64,000 bases of DNA from Bdellovibrio sp. NC01 (GTDB lineage: Bacteria; Bdellovibrionota; Bdellovibrionia; Bdellovibrionales; Bdellovibrionaceae), in assembly GCF_006874625.1 (NCBI RefSeq), contig NZ_CP030034.1:62001-126000 (forward strand), written 5' to 3'. The translations under genes and the position numbers were made by a program. The notes below the pieces were generated by a model. The model saw only the letters and a program-made list of their open reading frames with translations, was not told the origin of the DNA and did no database searches. Shown one piece after another: positions 44,556-53,413 of this stretch; position 1 is the first letter of the stretch, and each line of letters starts with the position of its first letter.

Positions 44556-46772
44556 CTACCCCGTTTTCTTCGGAGGAATAACTCCAGGCATTTTTGGAGC
44601 CGCGATATTTGGTGCTGCTGGCTTCGCTGCCGGAGCAGGGTTGGCCGCTGCTGGATCGTTCGCGAAAATTTCACGAGGAATCACAACACCTTTATCGCTC
44701 AGTTTTTGGATAAAGCTTGGAATTGTACCGGTTGCTTGGAACACACCTTGGATCTTACGATTTTTATCGTAGCCCGTTTCTTTGAAACGGAAGATCTCTG
44801 CAAGAGTTACGATCTCACCTTGCATGCCCGCAACTTCAGTGATGCTCAAAATTTTACGGCTACCATCTGATAGACGAGAAATCTGAACGATCAAGTTAAC
44901 CGCGCCCGCAATTTGTTCACGGATCGCACGAACTGGAAGATCCATACCAGACATCATACAAAGAGTTTCAAGACGCGCGATACATTCACGAGGACTGTTG
45001 GCGTGAGTTGTCGTCATTGAGCCATCATGACCTGTATTCATCGCTTGCAACATATCAAGAGCGGCGCCGTCACGACACTCACCGACGATGATACGGTCAG
45101 GACGCATACGCAGGGCATTCTTAATCAAGTCACGAATTGTGACAGAGTGAGTTCCTTCCATCGAAGAAGGACGAGTTTCTAAACGCACGACGTGTTCCTG
45201 TTGCAATTGCAACTCGGCCGCGTCCTCGACTGTGATAACACGTTCATTCGAAGGAATGAATGATGACATCATATTCAGTAAGGATGTTTTACCGGAACCA
45301 GTACCACCAGAGATCACGATGTTTAAACCGTTCTCTGCACAGATACGAAGGAAGTCGATCATGTTTTTCGTGATACTTCCGTACTCGATATACTTTTCAG
45401 GTGTGATACCACCTTTTTTAAATTTACGAATAGTCAAAGCAGGTCCGTCGATCGCCAGTGGTTCAATCACGGCGTTCACACGCGAACCGTCTTTTAAACG
45501 CGCATCCACGTAAGGAGTCGAGTCATTGATCTGACGACCCAGTGGAGTCACGATACGTTCGATGATACGGCGTAGGTGATCATTCGAAGTGAAATGCACA
45601 GGGCTTAATTGCACCTTACCGCTTTTCTCGACGAAGATCTTTTTGAAACCATTGACCATGATCTCTGACACGGCAGCATCGGCAAGTAAGTCTTCAAGAG
45701 GACCCAAGCCTAATGCTTCTTCTAAAACTTCTTTGATAATTTTTGAACGCTCTTCACGTGAAAGATCCGGAGCTTCTTTATCGACGATCAAAGTGATTTC
45801 ACGTTTTGTTTTTTCGCGAATCTCTTTTTCTTTATTTTCGTCCTGCTTCGTATCCATCAAAAGCTTTTTCAAATCCACAGTACGAATCAATTCGTTATGC
45901 ACGCGGATTTTAGTCAACGTACGCGGGTCCATGCCTGAAGAACCAGAAACAACCGCAGCGTTACCGCCGCCTTCAGTCGCTGCTGGAGCCACAGGCTTAG
46001 GACGGGCCAATGTTTTAAGTCTTTGTAGGACGCCGCCAGTTAGTTTTCTAGCAACGTCAAAGTAAGCCGCTGTGACTGGAGCTTTTGGAGCTGACAACAC
46101 AAACGGCTGATATTTTTGTAACGCCATCATTGAAGTGGCTTCATCGGCTGGCACGATTCCCAAGAAAGGAAGTTGCAATTGATTTGAAATCGCTTGCGGA
46201 GACAAACCTGTTGGTGAAGCTTTATTGATCACCAATTGGAACATGTCTTTAGGGAATGTCGCTGATAAAAGTTCATTCACCAAGCGTTGCGTTTGAGTGA
46301 CGACAAGAACTTCTGGAGTTGTCACGATCATGATGGCTGTGGCTTCTTGAAGAACAGCCATTTGCGCAGGACCCAAGTCATTACCCACGTCGACCACTAC
46401 GAATTTAAATGCACGACTGAAGAAGTCCATCAACTTGCCCAACATATCAGGCGAAATGTTCATGCTTTCTTCAGGTCCACGCACGGCACCGACATAGCCA
46501 AGGCCAGAAGCATGCATCGTTACAAGAGTATTCATTGGTTGAGAATTTAAAGAACCTTGGAAAGAAGATAGTTCTTTCAAAGTTTTGACTGGCTTAAGCC
46601 CCATGATCACGTTTTGATCGCCGACTGATTTAGAGTCTGCATCGACAAGCAAAACCTGAGTACGTAGCTCTGTCATAAGGGCGCAGGCAAAATTCGCGGC
46701 AAAGACGCTCTTACCGACGCCACCTTTACCACCAACAACAGCGATGAGATTACAGTTAGGATTAATAGCCAA
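44556..46772 (-). CDS. fused TadZ (ParA-like) and TadA (secretion ATPase)
   Basis: 738 aa, TTG start with GGAGG upstream. Residues about 1-265 are a TadZ/CpaE-type ParA-fold ATPase with deviant Walker A KGGVGKS (16-22), [12 protein letters not shown] and a PEVLVV segment; TadZ localises the pilus machine, usually to a pole. After a linker (about 265-300), residues about 300-690 form a TadA/CpaF GspE-type ATPase with GGTGSGKTS (489-497, Lys495), [19 protein letters not shown] and the [19 protein letters not shown] Walker B/His region. A Pro/Ala tail ends the protein. In most Tad clusters these are two genes; here one polypeptide links localisation and powering. Confidence 0.9.
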   Translation of the reverse strand: MAINPNCNLIAVVGGKGGVGKSVFAANFACALMTELRTQVLLVDADSKSVGDQNVIMGLKPVKTLKELSSFQGSLNSQPMNTLVTMHASGLGYVGAVRGPEESMNISPDMLGKLMDFFSRAFKFVVVDVGNDLGPAQMAVLQEATAIMIVTTPEVLVVTQTQRLVNELLSATFPKDMFQLVINKASPTGLSPQAISNQLQLPFLGIVPADEATSMMALQKYQPFVLSAPKAPVTAAYFDVARKLTGGVLQRLKTLARPKPVAPAATEGGGNAAVVSGSSGMDPRTLTKIRVHNELIRTVDLKKLLMDTKQDENKEKEIREKTKREITLIVDKEAPDLSREERSKIIKEVLEEALGLGPLEDLLADAAVSEIMVNGFKKIFVEKSGKVQLSPVHFTSNDHLRRIIERIVTPLGRQINDSTPYVDARLKDGSRVNAVIEPLAIDGPALTIRKFKKGGITPEKYIEYGSITKNMIDFLRICAENGLNIVISGGTGSGKTSLLNMMSSFIPSNERVITVEDAAELQLQQEHVVRLETRPSSMEGTHSVTIRDLIKNALRMRPDRIIVGECRDGAALDMLQAMNTGHDGSMTTTHANSPRECIARLETLCMMSGMDLPVRAIREQIAGAVNLIVQISRLSDGSRKILSITEVAGMQGEIVTLAEIFRFKETGYDKNRKIQGVFQATGTIPSFIQKLSDKGVVIPREIFANDPAAANPAPAAKPAAPNIAAPKMPGVIPPKKTG

Positions 46773-46790
46773 TGCGGACCTCCGTCATCC

Positions 46791-46818
46791 TTATCGGCCA
46801 ACATGTCGAACCTTTTTA
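46791..46818 (-). promoter_or_regulatory. sigma28 (FliA)-like promoter before tadZA
   Basis: Minus strand TAAA (46818-46815), 16-base spacer, GCCGATAA (46798-46791), an exact copy of the E. coli FliA -10 box. Twenty bases before the tadZA TTG start, so the transcript would begin just before the GGAGG ribosome site. Confidence 0.6.
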
Positions 46819-46827
46819 CGAGATGAA

Positions 46828-46878
46828 GGTCCCAATTAAGGGACCCGGCTAAAGTCCTACTCCTGCGCAAGCAGGAGT
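46828..46878. other. two hairpins between the secretin and tadZA genes
   Basis: GGTCCC-AATTAA-GGGACC (46828-46845) and ACTCCTGC-GCAA-GCAGGAGT (46859-46878), both perfect stems, in the 119-base gap. They could stabilise or attenuate the polycistronic mRNA, or mark the end of an upstream transcript before the sigma28-like start. Confidence 0.65.
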
Positions 46879-46891
46879 GCAGACCAGCGTC

Positions 46892-48409
46892 CTAATCGCG
46901 TAGGCGGAACTTCTTCTTGATTTGCTCAGCACCGGCGCTGGCTGAAGTCTTAACGACTGGAGTCACAAACACCACGAACTGGCTTTGATCTTTCGAGAAG
47001 TCCTTCGAAGCGTAAAGACTGATGATTGGGTTCTTCACGTTGTCAGGCATTTTATTATAGTCCGTTGTTGCAGTATTACGGATCAAACCACCGACTGCAG
47101 CACTTTGACGGTCACGCACGATCACTGACGAATTCATTTCATTCGAGCTTGTGATTGGCGCACCACCAGAACGACCCACCATGCTTGTCACTTTGAATGA
47201 CAGATCCATGTGCACGCTTCCTGATTTTTCACCAAGAAGCATTGGTGTGATCGTACTTACGATACCAACTTCCGCAAACGCAGTACCTTGAACGTTATCT
47301 TTACCGATAACCGCGTAAGGTTGGTTGGTTACCTGTTTGATTTCACCTTTTTTACCGTCTTCAACAATCAAGCTAGTACTTTCAAGTACGCGAGCATGAC
47401 CGTGTTGTTTCGCCCAGTTTAATTTCGGCAACAAGTTTGAAACTGTGCCTGTGATAGAACTGACGATACCGCCTGGAGTGCTGCCACCACCAGTCACAGT
47501 CAATTGCGAGTTGTCACCCAATTCAGGAGTGAATTGGAATTTGAACGCCTTCGAGTAGTTTTTATTCAACTCAACGTAATGCACGACAAGTTGAATCATC
47601 TTAGAAGGTGGTTTTGGTGCAGCCTCTTTGACTTGGATCAAGTTAATGACACCGTCATTGGCAGGCTTACGCTTTTTGATCACACCTTTTTCTTCGGCAG
47701 CTTCGATCACGATATCTGGTAGATATGTTTTCGCGATGATCTCTGCACGAACTTTTTCATCGTCACTGTTCGCCCAACCTTGAAGAATGATTTTGTCATT
47801 CACGGCGCGAACTTCGATTTCTGGATTGTTGATATCGCGCGTAATGAACTCTGCGATTTTCTTTTGTGCTAATGGGCTGAGTGTCACAAGCGATGAAGCT
47901 TGATCGCCGAACTGCTGAACGACGTTGTAGATACGAGCAAGATCTTTCGGAAGAAGGATCTGACCATCGACGACAACTTTATTATTTACGATCTTGATGT
48001 TGATACCTTCGATATCACCAAGAAGTGCACGCATTTCGCGAACGACTTTATCAAGCTTACTTTTCTTAACGTCAATACGGTATTCGGCAACGATCTTGCC
48101 GTTTTTCTTATCGTGAATTGTTAGTGTCGCAAAACCTTCCGCTTTAGGGGCGAAGCGGATAACGTTCAAGTCTTTAGCGAAAGAGGCTGTTACGATACGG
48201 CGGAAATCACCTTTGAATTCTACGCCTTCAGGAATAGGAGGAAGTTTTTCGTCGTGTTCGATGCCTAAAGTCAGGCTGACGAACTTACGCGAGCGATAAG
48301 CGCCACTATCTTCAACCGATACAGATGGATCGGCAGACAGATCGTCTTCTGCGCGAACGTATCCACTCATGCTTAATAGTAAGCTTAGAGTGAGCAGTTG
48401 ATATTTCAT
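46892..48409 (-). CDS. cpaC: Tad pilus secretin (RcpA/CpaC)
   Basis: 505 aa. Signal peptide MKYQLLTLSLLLSMSGYVRA. N-terminal BON-like/N-domain region (about 40-280, with GINIKIVNNKVVVDGQILL) followed by the secretin core from about 285: IQLVVHYVELNKNYSKAFKF, ARVLESTSLIVEDGKKGEIK, MLLGEKSGSVHMDLSFKVTS and RDRQSAAVGGLIRN. It forms the outer-membrane channel through which the Flp fibre leaves. TAAGGGG upstream of the ATG. Confidence 0.93.
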   Translation of the reverse strand: MKYQLLTLSLLLSMSGYVRAEDDLSADPSVSVEDSGAYRSRKFVSLTLGIEHDEKLPPIPEGVEFKGDFRRIVTASFAKDLNVIRFAPKAEGFATLTIHDKKNGKIVAEYRIDVKKSKLDKVVREMRALLGDIEGINIKIVNNKVVVDGQILLPKDLARIYNVVQQFGDQASSLVTLSPLAQKKIAEFITRDINNPEIEVRAVNDKIILQGWANSDDEKVRAEIIAKTYLPDIVIEAAEEKGVIKKRKPANDGVINLIQVKEAAPKPPSKMIQLVVHYVELNKNYSKAFKFQFTPELGDNSQLTVTGGGSTPGGIVSSITGTVSNLLPKLNWAKQHGHARVLESTSLIVEDGKKGEIKQVTNQPYAVIGKDNVQGTAFAEVGIVSTITPMLLGEKSGSVHMDLSFKVTSMVGRSGGAPITSSNEMNSSVIVRDRQSAAVGGLIRNTATTDYNKMPDNVKNPIISLYASKDFSKDQSQFVVFVTPVVKTSASAGAEQIKKKFRLRD

Positions 48410-48454
48410 AATTCCCCCTTAACTAACAATTCCCCTTAACAAAACCCGAACGAA

Positions 48455-49384
48455 CTACAATGTATGGAAGCCACCAGGTCGCTGTTGCGGAGGTGCCGTA
48501 CGTTGTTGCATAGGCGGAGCAATACTTGGGCGAGCCGGCATTTGCTGCTGTGGAAGGATCGTCGGTGGCGCTACTGACGCCGGCGCTGGTCCATCCAAAG
48601 AAACAACAGGCTTACCCGCTACTGAATCAGAAGTAGAGCTTGGCATACGCGGTGGAATTGTTCTGTCGCTTGGATTTCTTAAAGCGAAGAACAAGTTACC
48701 CGGTGCCGTTGACAAGATATAAAATAAATCTTGTGCTTCTTTCGGAGTCGCCTCAATCGTGATCGTCGTATATTTCGTGTCACCAGTTAAAGCGATCTGA
48801 CTTAAGTTTTTACCTGAAGAGTCCAATTCGAACATACGTGGAATGTTATTTACAACACTCACGCCTGTCGCTAGGACAACAACGTCATTCATCATAGTGA
48901 AGACTTCACGACGTTGATTCACACCTTTACCGTTATCAACTGCTGCATAGATATCCACGCGGTCACCCGGACGGATTAGCTTTGCAACCGCACGGACTTC
49001 ATCCACTGGAATCGTTACCGCACGTTTACTTGGAGCCACTTGCAACGAGATCCCTGTGTCAGGACCCGGTGTTAATAAGTTATTTTTCAAAACCATCTGA
49101 CCTTTACGAATAGGAACCGCAGCCACGTTACCGATGATTTCATCAGGAACTGTGATCGCATCTGGCTGAATGAAGTCAGCAGGAAGTTCTTTTGTTTCTA
49201 CCATCGTATCGTAGATCGTTTGCATTTCAGCGATATCGTCTTTGGCGATAACTACACGTTTCGTTGAACCGAAGCGTTTGTCGTACTCTGCTTTTTTCTC
49301 TTGAGAATAGCTGTACAGAAGGAATGTCGCGAAGACTCCTGCGCCAATCGATAACCATAGGTTTCTAGTATCATTCGGTCCCAT
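48455..49384 (-). CDS. cpaB: Tad pilus assembly protein (CpaB/RcpC)
   Basis: 309 aa from the ATG at 49384, chosen for TTAGGAG just upstream; the longer frame would overlap the preceding gene. One N-terminal membrane helix (NLWLSIGAGVFATFLLYSYS), then a SAF/AFP-type domain: VVIAKDDIAEMQTIYDTMV, VPIRKGQMVLKNNLL, KRAVTIPVDEVRAVAKLIRPGDRVDIYA with the last residues typical of RcpC. A Pro/Gln-rich tail follows. It supports the secretin in the periplasm, probably by binding peptidoglycan. Confidence 0.92.
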   Translation of the reverse strand: MGPNDTRNLWLSIGAGVFATFLLYSYSQEKKAEYDKRFGSTKRVVIAKDDIAEMQTIYDTMVETKELPADFIQPDAITVPDEIIGNVAAVPIRKGQMVLKNNLLTPGPDTGISLQVAPSKRAVTIPVDEVRAVAKLIRPGDRVDIYAAVDNGKGVNQRREVFTMMNDVVVLATGVSVVNNIPRMFELDSSGKNLSQIALTGDTKYTTITIEATPKEAQDLFYILSTAPGNLFFALRNPSDRTIPPRMPSSTSDSVAGKPVVSLDGPAPASVAPPTILPQQQMPARPSIAPPMQQRTAPPQQRPGGFHTL

Positions 49385-49391
49385 AGCGCTC

Positions 49392-49907
49392 CTAAGTTCC
49401 ACAAGCTGCATTCAAGCAGATGCCGTATGAAGTTTTAATCCAGATGGGGTTCACGCTAACATTCTCATTACGAGGGTTGCTGCAATCTTTACCTTTAACG
49501 TCGTAGTCACACACAGTACTGACTTGCTTTTGATGGAAGTCTTTACTTTTCATATCAACTTCAGGACGATTACCGAAATCGAAGAAGTCGATCTTACGAG
49601 TTGAAGCGGCCCATTTCGCTTCACCACCAGATTCGTCACGTGTACCGTGTACGCGCATTTTATAATCGTTGTAGTGAAGATTGCCGCTATCAGTTTTACG
49701 GAAATAGGTAAGGTTCGCTCGGTGAGAGAAACTTCCCATCGCATAGTTTCGAGCAGACATTGAATTCATGATGCCGGTGTGAATGGCGCCAAAGAAACCC
49801 AATGCGAAGTTAATAAATAAAACGACAACAACCATGACGGGAATCATCTCGAACATGGCCATACCTTTTTCATTATTTAATCTGGAAGATTTTTTAGACT
49901 TTAACAT
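49392..49907 (-). CDS. TadE-like minor pilin
   Basis: 171 aa. Class III prepilin leader MLKSKKSSRLNNEKG cleaved after Gly15, giving Met1 and the conserved Glu at position +5 (MAMFE). The hydrophobic helix MIPVMVVVVLFINFALGFFG follows. The C-terminal 130 residues are polar with four Cys (STVCDYD, DCSN, GICLNAAC). Typical of TadE/TadF pseudopilins that initiate or modulate pilus assembly. Its start overlaps the stop of the upstream gene by seven bases. Confidence 0.85.
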   Translation of the reverse strand: MLKSKKSSRLNNEKGMAMFEMIPVMVVVVLFINFALGFFGAIHTGIMNSMSARNYAMGSFSHRANLTYFRKTDSGNLHYNDYKMRVHGTRDESGGEAKWAASTRKIDFFDFGNRPEVDMKSKDFHQKQVSTVCDYDVKGKDCSNPRNENVSVNPIWIKTSYGICLNAACGT

Positions 49908-50581
49908 CCGTTATCCTCCAGTGGTACGTATTTGCTGTTGCCAGAGCTTCCCAAAGTTTTATAACGAGAAGACAGATTTAGAATCGCTTCGTTACGTGCT
50001 TTCATTTGCACCAGACATTCTTGTTGGGAAGGTTCACGAATCATGAACGCTGTAAGATAGGATTTGAATCCAGAATCGGAATCAGATGCCGTCGTACCCA
50101 AGAATGCGATTTTTAAATTCAGAATGCGCGGAACGAATGCAACACGAACACCAGTGATCGGTACCGTCGCTGCTTCAACAGCCGCCTTCGGAATGGAGTA
50201 GATGTTAGAAAAATCTTCTCCGTTATAACCGCCCTTAATATCGATCTTCGGAGCAGAGCCATCAGTTTCTGCACCAAGCAGGAACCAACTACCGCCGCCT
50301 TTTTTCGCGAATAGATCTTGAAGAACAGGTTTGCTTAATAGTTCGTTGAATTTGTCAGTACCCATTTTGGCTTGCATCGCAGGATCCACGTGTGCAGCCG
50401 CGTGAGCACGCGAAGCAGAGAAGGCAATGTATTGGCCAACTTCTGCCATTGACAATGTGAACGTCAAAGAGAACAAAACAATGCAAAGCCCCGCACACAA
50501 CGTGAGCGAAAAAATGAAATCTGCCGAGATCATACCTCGGGAGTTTCCAATTATGATTTTGCTTGCCGCATTCCTTTTCAC
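49901..50581 (-). CDS. TadE/TadF-like pseudopilin with Asp at +5
   Basis: 226 aa, GTG start with AAGGGTGA upstream. Prepilin-like leader ends SRG (Gly16), then MISAD: the usual Glu at +5 is Asp. Helix FIFSLTLCAGLCIVLFSLTF follows, then a large soluble domain (AFSASRAHAAAHVDPAMQAK is typical of TadE-like proteins). Asp in place of Glu is known in some minor pilins and could affect methylation or assembly order. Overlaps the next gene by seven bases. Confidence 0.8.
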   Translation of the reverse strand: MKRNAASKIIIGNSRGMISADFIFSLTLCAGLCIVLFSLTFTLSMAEVGQYIAFSASRAHAAAHVDPAMQAKMGTDKFNELLSKPVLQDLFAKKGGGSWFLLGAETDGSAPKIDIKGGYNGEDFSNIYSIPKAAVEAATVPITGVRVAFVPRILNLKIAFLGTTASDSDSGFKSYLTAFMIREPSQQECLVQMKARNEAILNLSSRYKTLGSSGNSKYVPLEDNGC

Positions 50582-50594
50582 AACTTCACCCTTA

Positions 50595-50843
50595 CTAAGG
50601 TTTCAAAGACACACTTCGTTGACTTTGATTCGGGTGGTTCTTGCATGCAGTAGCGGGTGAACCCCAGCTTCCGCATTCAAGCATCCCCGAAACTTCGGCC
50701 CAAGGACGTTCGATCATGTTCGCAAGGTATTTGCCCTCGCGAAGAGTCTTCATGCTGGCGATGAATATCGACACCATGACGATCATGAGCAGAACGCCTT
50801 CGATTACGAATTGACCGCGTTGGTTCCTAACTGTGCGTAACAT
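50595..50843 (-). CDS. TadE-like minor pilin (short)
   Basis: 82 aa from the ATG at 50843, just after the stop of the preceding small gene, with GGGGGA upstream. Class III leader MLRTVRNQRG then QFVIE: Glu at +5 is present. Hydrophobic helix GVLLMIVMVSIFIASM, then a short tail with two Cys (LECGSWG and TACKN). A likely minor pilin. Confidence 0.78.
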   Translation of the reverse strand: MLRTVRNQRGQFVIEGVLLMIVMVSIFIASMKTLREGKYLANMIERPWAEVSGMLECGSWGSPATACKNHPNQSQRSVSLKP

Positions 50844-50844
50844 G

Positions 50845-51027
50845 TTATTCCCCCCACTGTTGAACTTTGCCTTTGGTTTGGAAACCGCCGCCTGTCTCAA
50901 GTTGCATTTCGACTCTGGCACCCATGCGGGGACCAGATTCTTTAAATGCTTTCGCTGGAGCTGAAATGAAAACTTTCAGCCCAATGAAGAACACTGCGAA
51001 AAGCAACAAGACATATTCAACTGTCAT
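50845..51027 (-). CDS. pilin-like protein without leader peptide
   Basis: 60 aa. Starts directly MTVEYVLLLFAVFFIGLKVF: the EY pair and helix of a Flp pilin are present at residues 4-5, but the usual Lys-rich leader and Gly cleavage site are absent, and an in-frame stop (TAG) lies three codons before the ATG. So it cannot be a normal prepilin-peptidase substrate unless translation starts differently. It may be a membrane-integrated accessory subunit. Sits between flp and the minor pilins, one base before the next ATG. Confidence 0.7.
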   Translation of the reverse strand: MTVEYVLLLFAVFFIGLKVFISAPAKAFKESGPRMGARVEMQLETGGGFQTKGKVQQWGE

Positions 51028-51058
51028 TTCGTTCTAAGCCCTTCTTAAGCTAGCGAAA

Positions 51059-51247
51059 CTACTGAACAGTAACTTGGCCCATGCCGTCTTTAAGCTGACC
51101 AATTTTATCTTGCACAGCAGACTGAATGTCTTTTTTGAAAATCATCACAAGGCTAACTACAACCACTAGCAATAGGATGTACTCAGTCGCACCTTGACCT
51201 GATTGATTTTTAAAAAGATTTTTAGAAAAGTTCTTAAACTTTTTCAT
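51059..51247 (-). CDS. flp: Flp-type major pilin
   Basis: 62 aa. Leader MKKFKNFSKNLFKNQSG cleaved after Gly17, mature start QGATEYILLLVVVVSLVMIF with Glu at +5 and Tyr at +6, the Flp signature. Mature length about 45 aa. The short polar tail IQSAVQDKIGQLKDGMGQVT would face outwards. First gene of the Tad operon; its promoter carries an exact GCCGATAA box. Confidence 0.92.
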   Translation of the reverse strand: MKKFKNFSKNLFKNQSGQGATEYILLLVVVVSLVMIFKKDIQSAVQDKIGQLKDGMGQVTVQ

Positions 51248-51268
51248 GATGTTTCCCCCTTTGGGTTT

Positions 51269-51294
51269 TTATCGGCTCAAACGGGGATTCTCTA
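51269..51294 (-). promoter_or_regulatory. sigma28 (FliA)-like promoter of flp
   Basis: Minus strand TAGAGAAT (51294-51287), 10-base spacer, GCCGATAA (51276-51269). The -10 is an 8 of 8 match, the -35 matches TAAAGTTT at five of eight. The transcript would start about 15 bases before the flp ATG, keeping AAAGGGGG. Confidence 0.6.
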
Positions 51295-51344
51295 AAGGGT
51301 GGACAGAGGGGATTATGAGGATGTCTGCGTCTCAAGATGAGAAT

Positions 51345-51369
51345 AAAAAAAGGGAGCCAGGCTCCCTTT
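51345..51369 (-). terminator. terminator of the MCP/51393 unit
   Basis: AAAGGGAG-CCAGG-CTCCCTTT stem with TTTTTTT on the minus strand. Confidence 0.85.
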
Positions 51370-51392
51370 GATGTTTTCCAATTTTGGATAAC

Positions 51393-51698
51393 TTATTTAC
51401 ACTCAGATTTCTCGTCGAAAGTCTTGCCAAGGTCTTTGCCATCAAATTTGACAGTGACCTTCTTTTCGCTCAACGTGCCTTTACGAACGATTTTAGCGCT
51501 TTTTTCAGCGAATTTTTCGCATGCATCAGCACTGTCTAATTTTTTGCTTTCGTCTGTCGGGTTCTTACCATTGTATGGTTTTAGGGCGTCAACTTCTTTG
51601 CCAGGGCAAGCTTTGCGATCAACAGTGATCGTGCAATCGCCAGCGAAAGCCATGTGCGCAAAAAGTGATGCGGCTACAAATAGGGTGATTTTTTTCAT
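51393..51698 (-). CDS. small exported hypothetical protein
   Basis: 101 aa. Signal peptide MKKITLFVAASLFAHMAFAG with AAGGAG seven bases before the ATG. The mature part has four Cys (DCTI, ACPGK, ACEKF, SECK) and many Lys/Asp residues, and a KKVTVKFDGKDLGKTFDEKS strand pair. Two disulfides are likely. 26 bases after the chemoreceptor stop, so cotranscribed. It has the length of Bd0108 but not its context. Confidence 0.8.
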   Translation of the reverse strand: MKKITLFVAASLFAHMAFAGDCTITVDRKACPGKEVDALKPYNGKNPTDESKKLDSADACEKFAEKSAKIVRKGTLSEKKVTVKFDGKDLGKTFDEKSECK

Positions 51699-51724
51699 TT
51701 AGATCTCCTTCTTAATACTTTTGA

Positions 51725-53191
51725 TTATGCTGCTGAAGATTCCTCTTCGTTATTTTCATTAGATTCTTTTTTACCAACTAATTGATGTAGTGCATACATC
51801 ATTTTGTTTAGTTCTTCTGATTGGTCCTGCATCTCTCCGGTAGAGTTGCTGACCGTGCTCATAGAAGACGCTACACCTTGCAAGCTTTGATCGATTTCCG
51901 TCAGAGCTTTGTTCATTTGTTCGATACCTTGAGATTGCTCCTGCGAACCTTGTGCGACCTGCTGAATTAGTTCCGATACTTTTTGCGTGTTAGAAACGAT
52001 TGTCTGCAACGAGCTTTCGCTTTCAGCTGCTAACTTCACGCCCAAAGTGCTTTTTTCATTCGCTTCGACGATCAAAGTACTAATTTCCTTTGCGGCCCCA
52101 GCACTTTTTTGCGCCAAAGCGCGAACCGCATCAGCGACAACAGCAAAGCCTTTACCTTGTTCGCCTGCTCTTGCAGCTTCAACCGCAGCATTCAGCGCAA
52201 GCAAGTTTGTTTGAAAGGCAATGTCATCAATCATAGTCAAAATTTCTTCGATCTTTTTAGCGTTCGAAGAAATATCGTTCATGACTGTGATCATGCCTTG
52301 CATTTTGCGTTGGCCATCGACCACAGCAGATTGACCGTCCTTAGAAAGATTAGCGGCTTCGCTGGAACTTAAAGAATTCTGGCGAACCGTCGCAGTCAAC
52401 TCTTCCATTGAAGCCACGATTTCTTCAAGCGAAGCTGCTGTCGACGTCGTGTTAGAAGAAATCTTTTCGCTAGAGTCGACAAGTTCCAATGAACGAGTGC
52501 GCACCACTTGCGAAGAAGAATCCAAACCATCAGCAACTGAACGCAATGATTTTTGTACGGAACGGATATTAAGCCAACTTGCTGCCATACCAATAAGAAT
52601 ACAGACAGAGACGATCGAGATCAGAACGATCAACGTCATCTTAAATGATTTACTGACGTTTTCTGACTTTTCAACGCCGGCCAGGTAACTGGCGTCAGTT
52701 AAGCTTTTCAAGGCCTGATAACTTTTTAAATAAAATTTGTCCGAATCACCGCGCAGAATTTGTTCTGCTAAAGTCGCATTTTCTTTATCAACAGCGGCTT
52801 TAAACTTATCGCTTTCAGATTGATACGAATCCCATGAGGCTTGGAAGTCCTCGAAAGATTTTTTAAGCGCGTCCGTTGCCAGCAATGGATCTAAAGTCTT
52901 TGAATAGATCATGATATTGCCGTTAAGGCTGTCCATCTCTTCAAGGATGCTTTTGCGTTCATCCGTGCTTTGTGTTGCCAACAACTCAAATTCCAAACGG
53001 CGATAGTTCACGACGTTAATGTTAATATCAGACGACTTACCTACCAACGGAAGCCATGTATCGCCGATTTCTGATGTCTGTTTGTTTTGTGAATACATGC
53101 GTTCGAGTGACAATGTATTAGTCACAAGAGAGATAAGAATTAAAAACGCAGTGATAAACAAAAATCTTCCGCGCAAAGATAGCTTCGACAT
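51725..53191 (-). CDS. methyl-accepting chemotaxis protein
   Basis: 488 aa from the ATG at 53191 (GGAGG seven bases upstream). Transmembrane helix 1 at about 10-30, a periplasmic four-helix sensor of about 150 residues, helix 2 at about 190-215 ([20 protein letters not shown]), no clear HAMP match, then the signalling coiled coil with tip [16 protein letters not shown]. The C-terminus is acidic without the NWETF tether. It feeds CheA/CheW and flagellar control. The upstream region has a GCCGAAAC box, six of eight to the sigma28 -10. Confidence 0.93.
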   Translation of the reverse strand: MSKLSLRGRFLFITAFLILISLVTNTLSLERMYSQNKQTSEIGDTWLPLVGKSSDININVVNYRRLEFELLATQSTDERKSILEEMDSLNGNIMIYSKTLDPLLATDALKKSFEDFQASWDSYQSESDKFKAAVDKENATLAEQILRGDSDKFYLKSYQALKSLTDASYLAGVEKSENVSKSFKMTLIVLISIVSVCILIGMAASWLNIRSVQKSLRSVADGLDSSSQVVRTRSLELVDSSEKISSNTTSTAASLEEIVASMEELTATVRQNSLSSSEAANLSKDGQSAVVDGQRKMQGMITVMNDISSNAKKIEEILTMIDDIAFQTNLLALNAAVEAARAGEQGKGFAVVADAVRALAQKSAGAAKEISTLIVEANEKSTLGVKLAAESESSLQTIVSNTQKVSELIQQVAQGSQEQSQGIEQMNKALTEIDQSLQGVASSMSTVSNSTGEMQDQSEELNKMMYALHQLVGKKESNENNEEESSAA

Positions 53192-53413
53192 TGCAGGTCC
53201 TCCGAGCACCAACTCTTCAAATTACGAAGTGCTATCTATGTTTCGGCATTTCACTAAAGATAGTTTGCGGGCCTTAAGCCCAGTTATGTAAAAACATCTT
53301 GTCTGAAACCTGGTCTTCGGGCGAGTTTACGGCCGGTCAATGTGAAGAAACCAATGAATACAAGGTTGACGTAGGTCCTAAGAGGTCCTAACTTACCGAT
53401 AGGAGTTCTCATC

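Noticed and set aside
51393-51698. The 101-aa exported protein as the true Bd0108 orthologue (same length)
   Set aside because: It is at the opposite end of the Tad cluster, linked to a chemoreceptor, whereas Bd0108 neighbours the YD-repeat gene.
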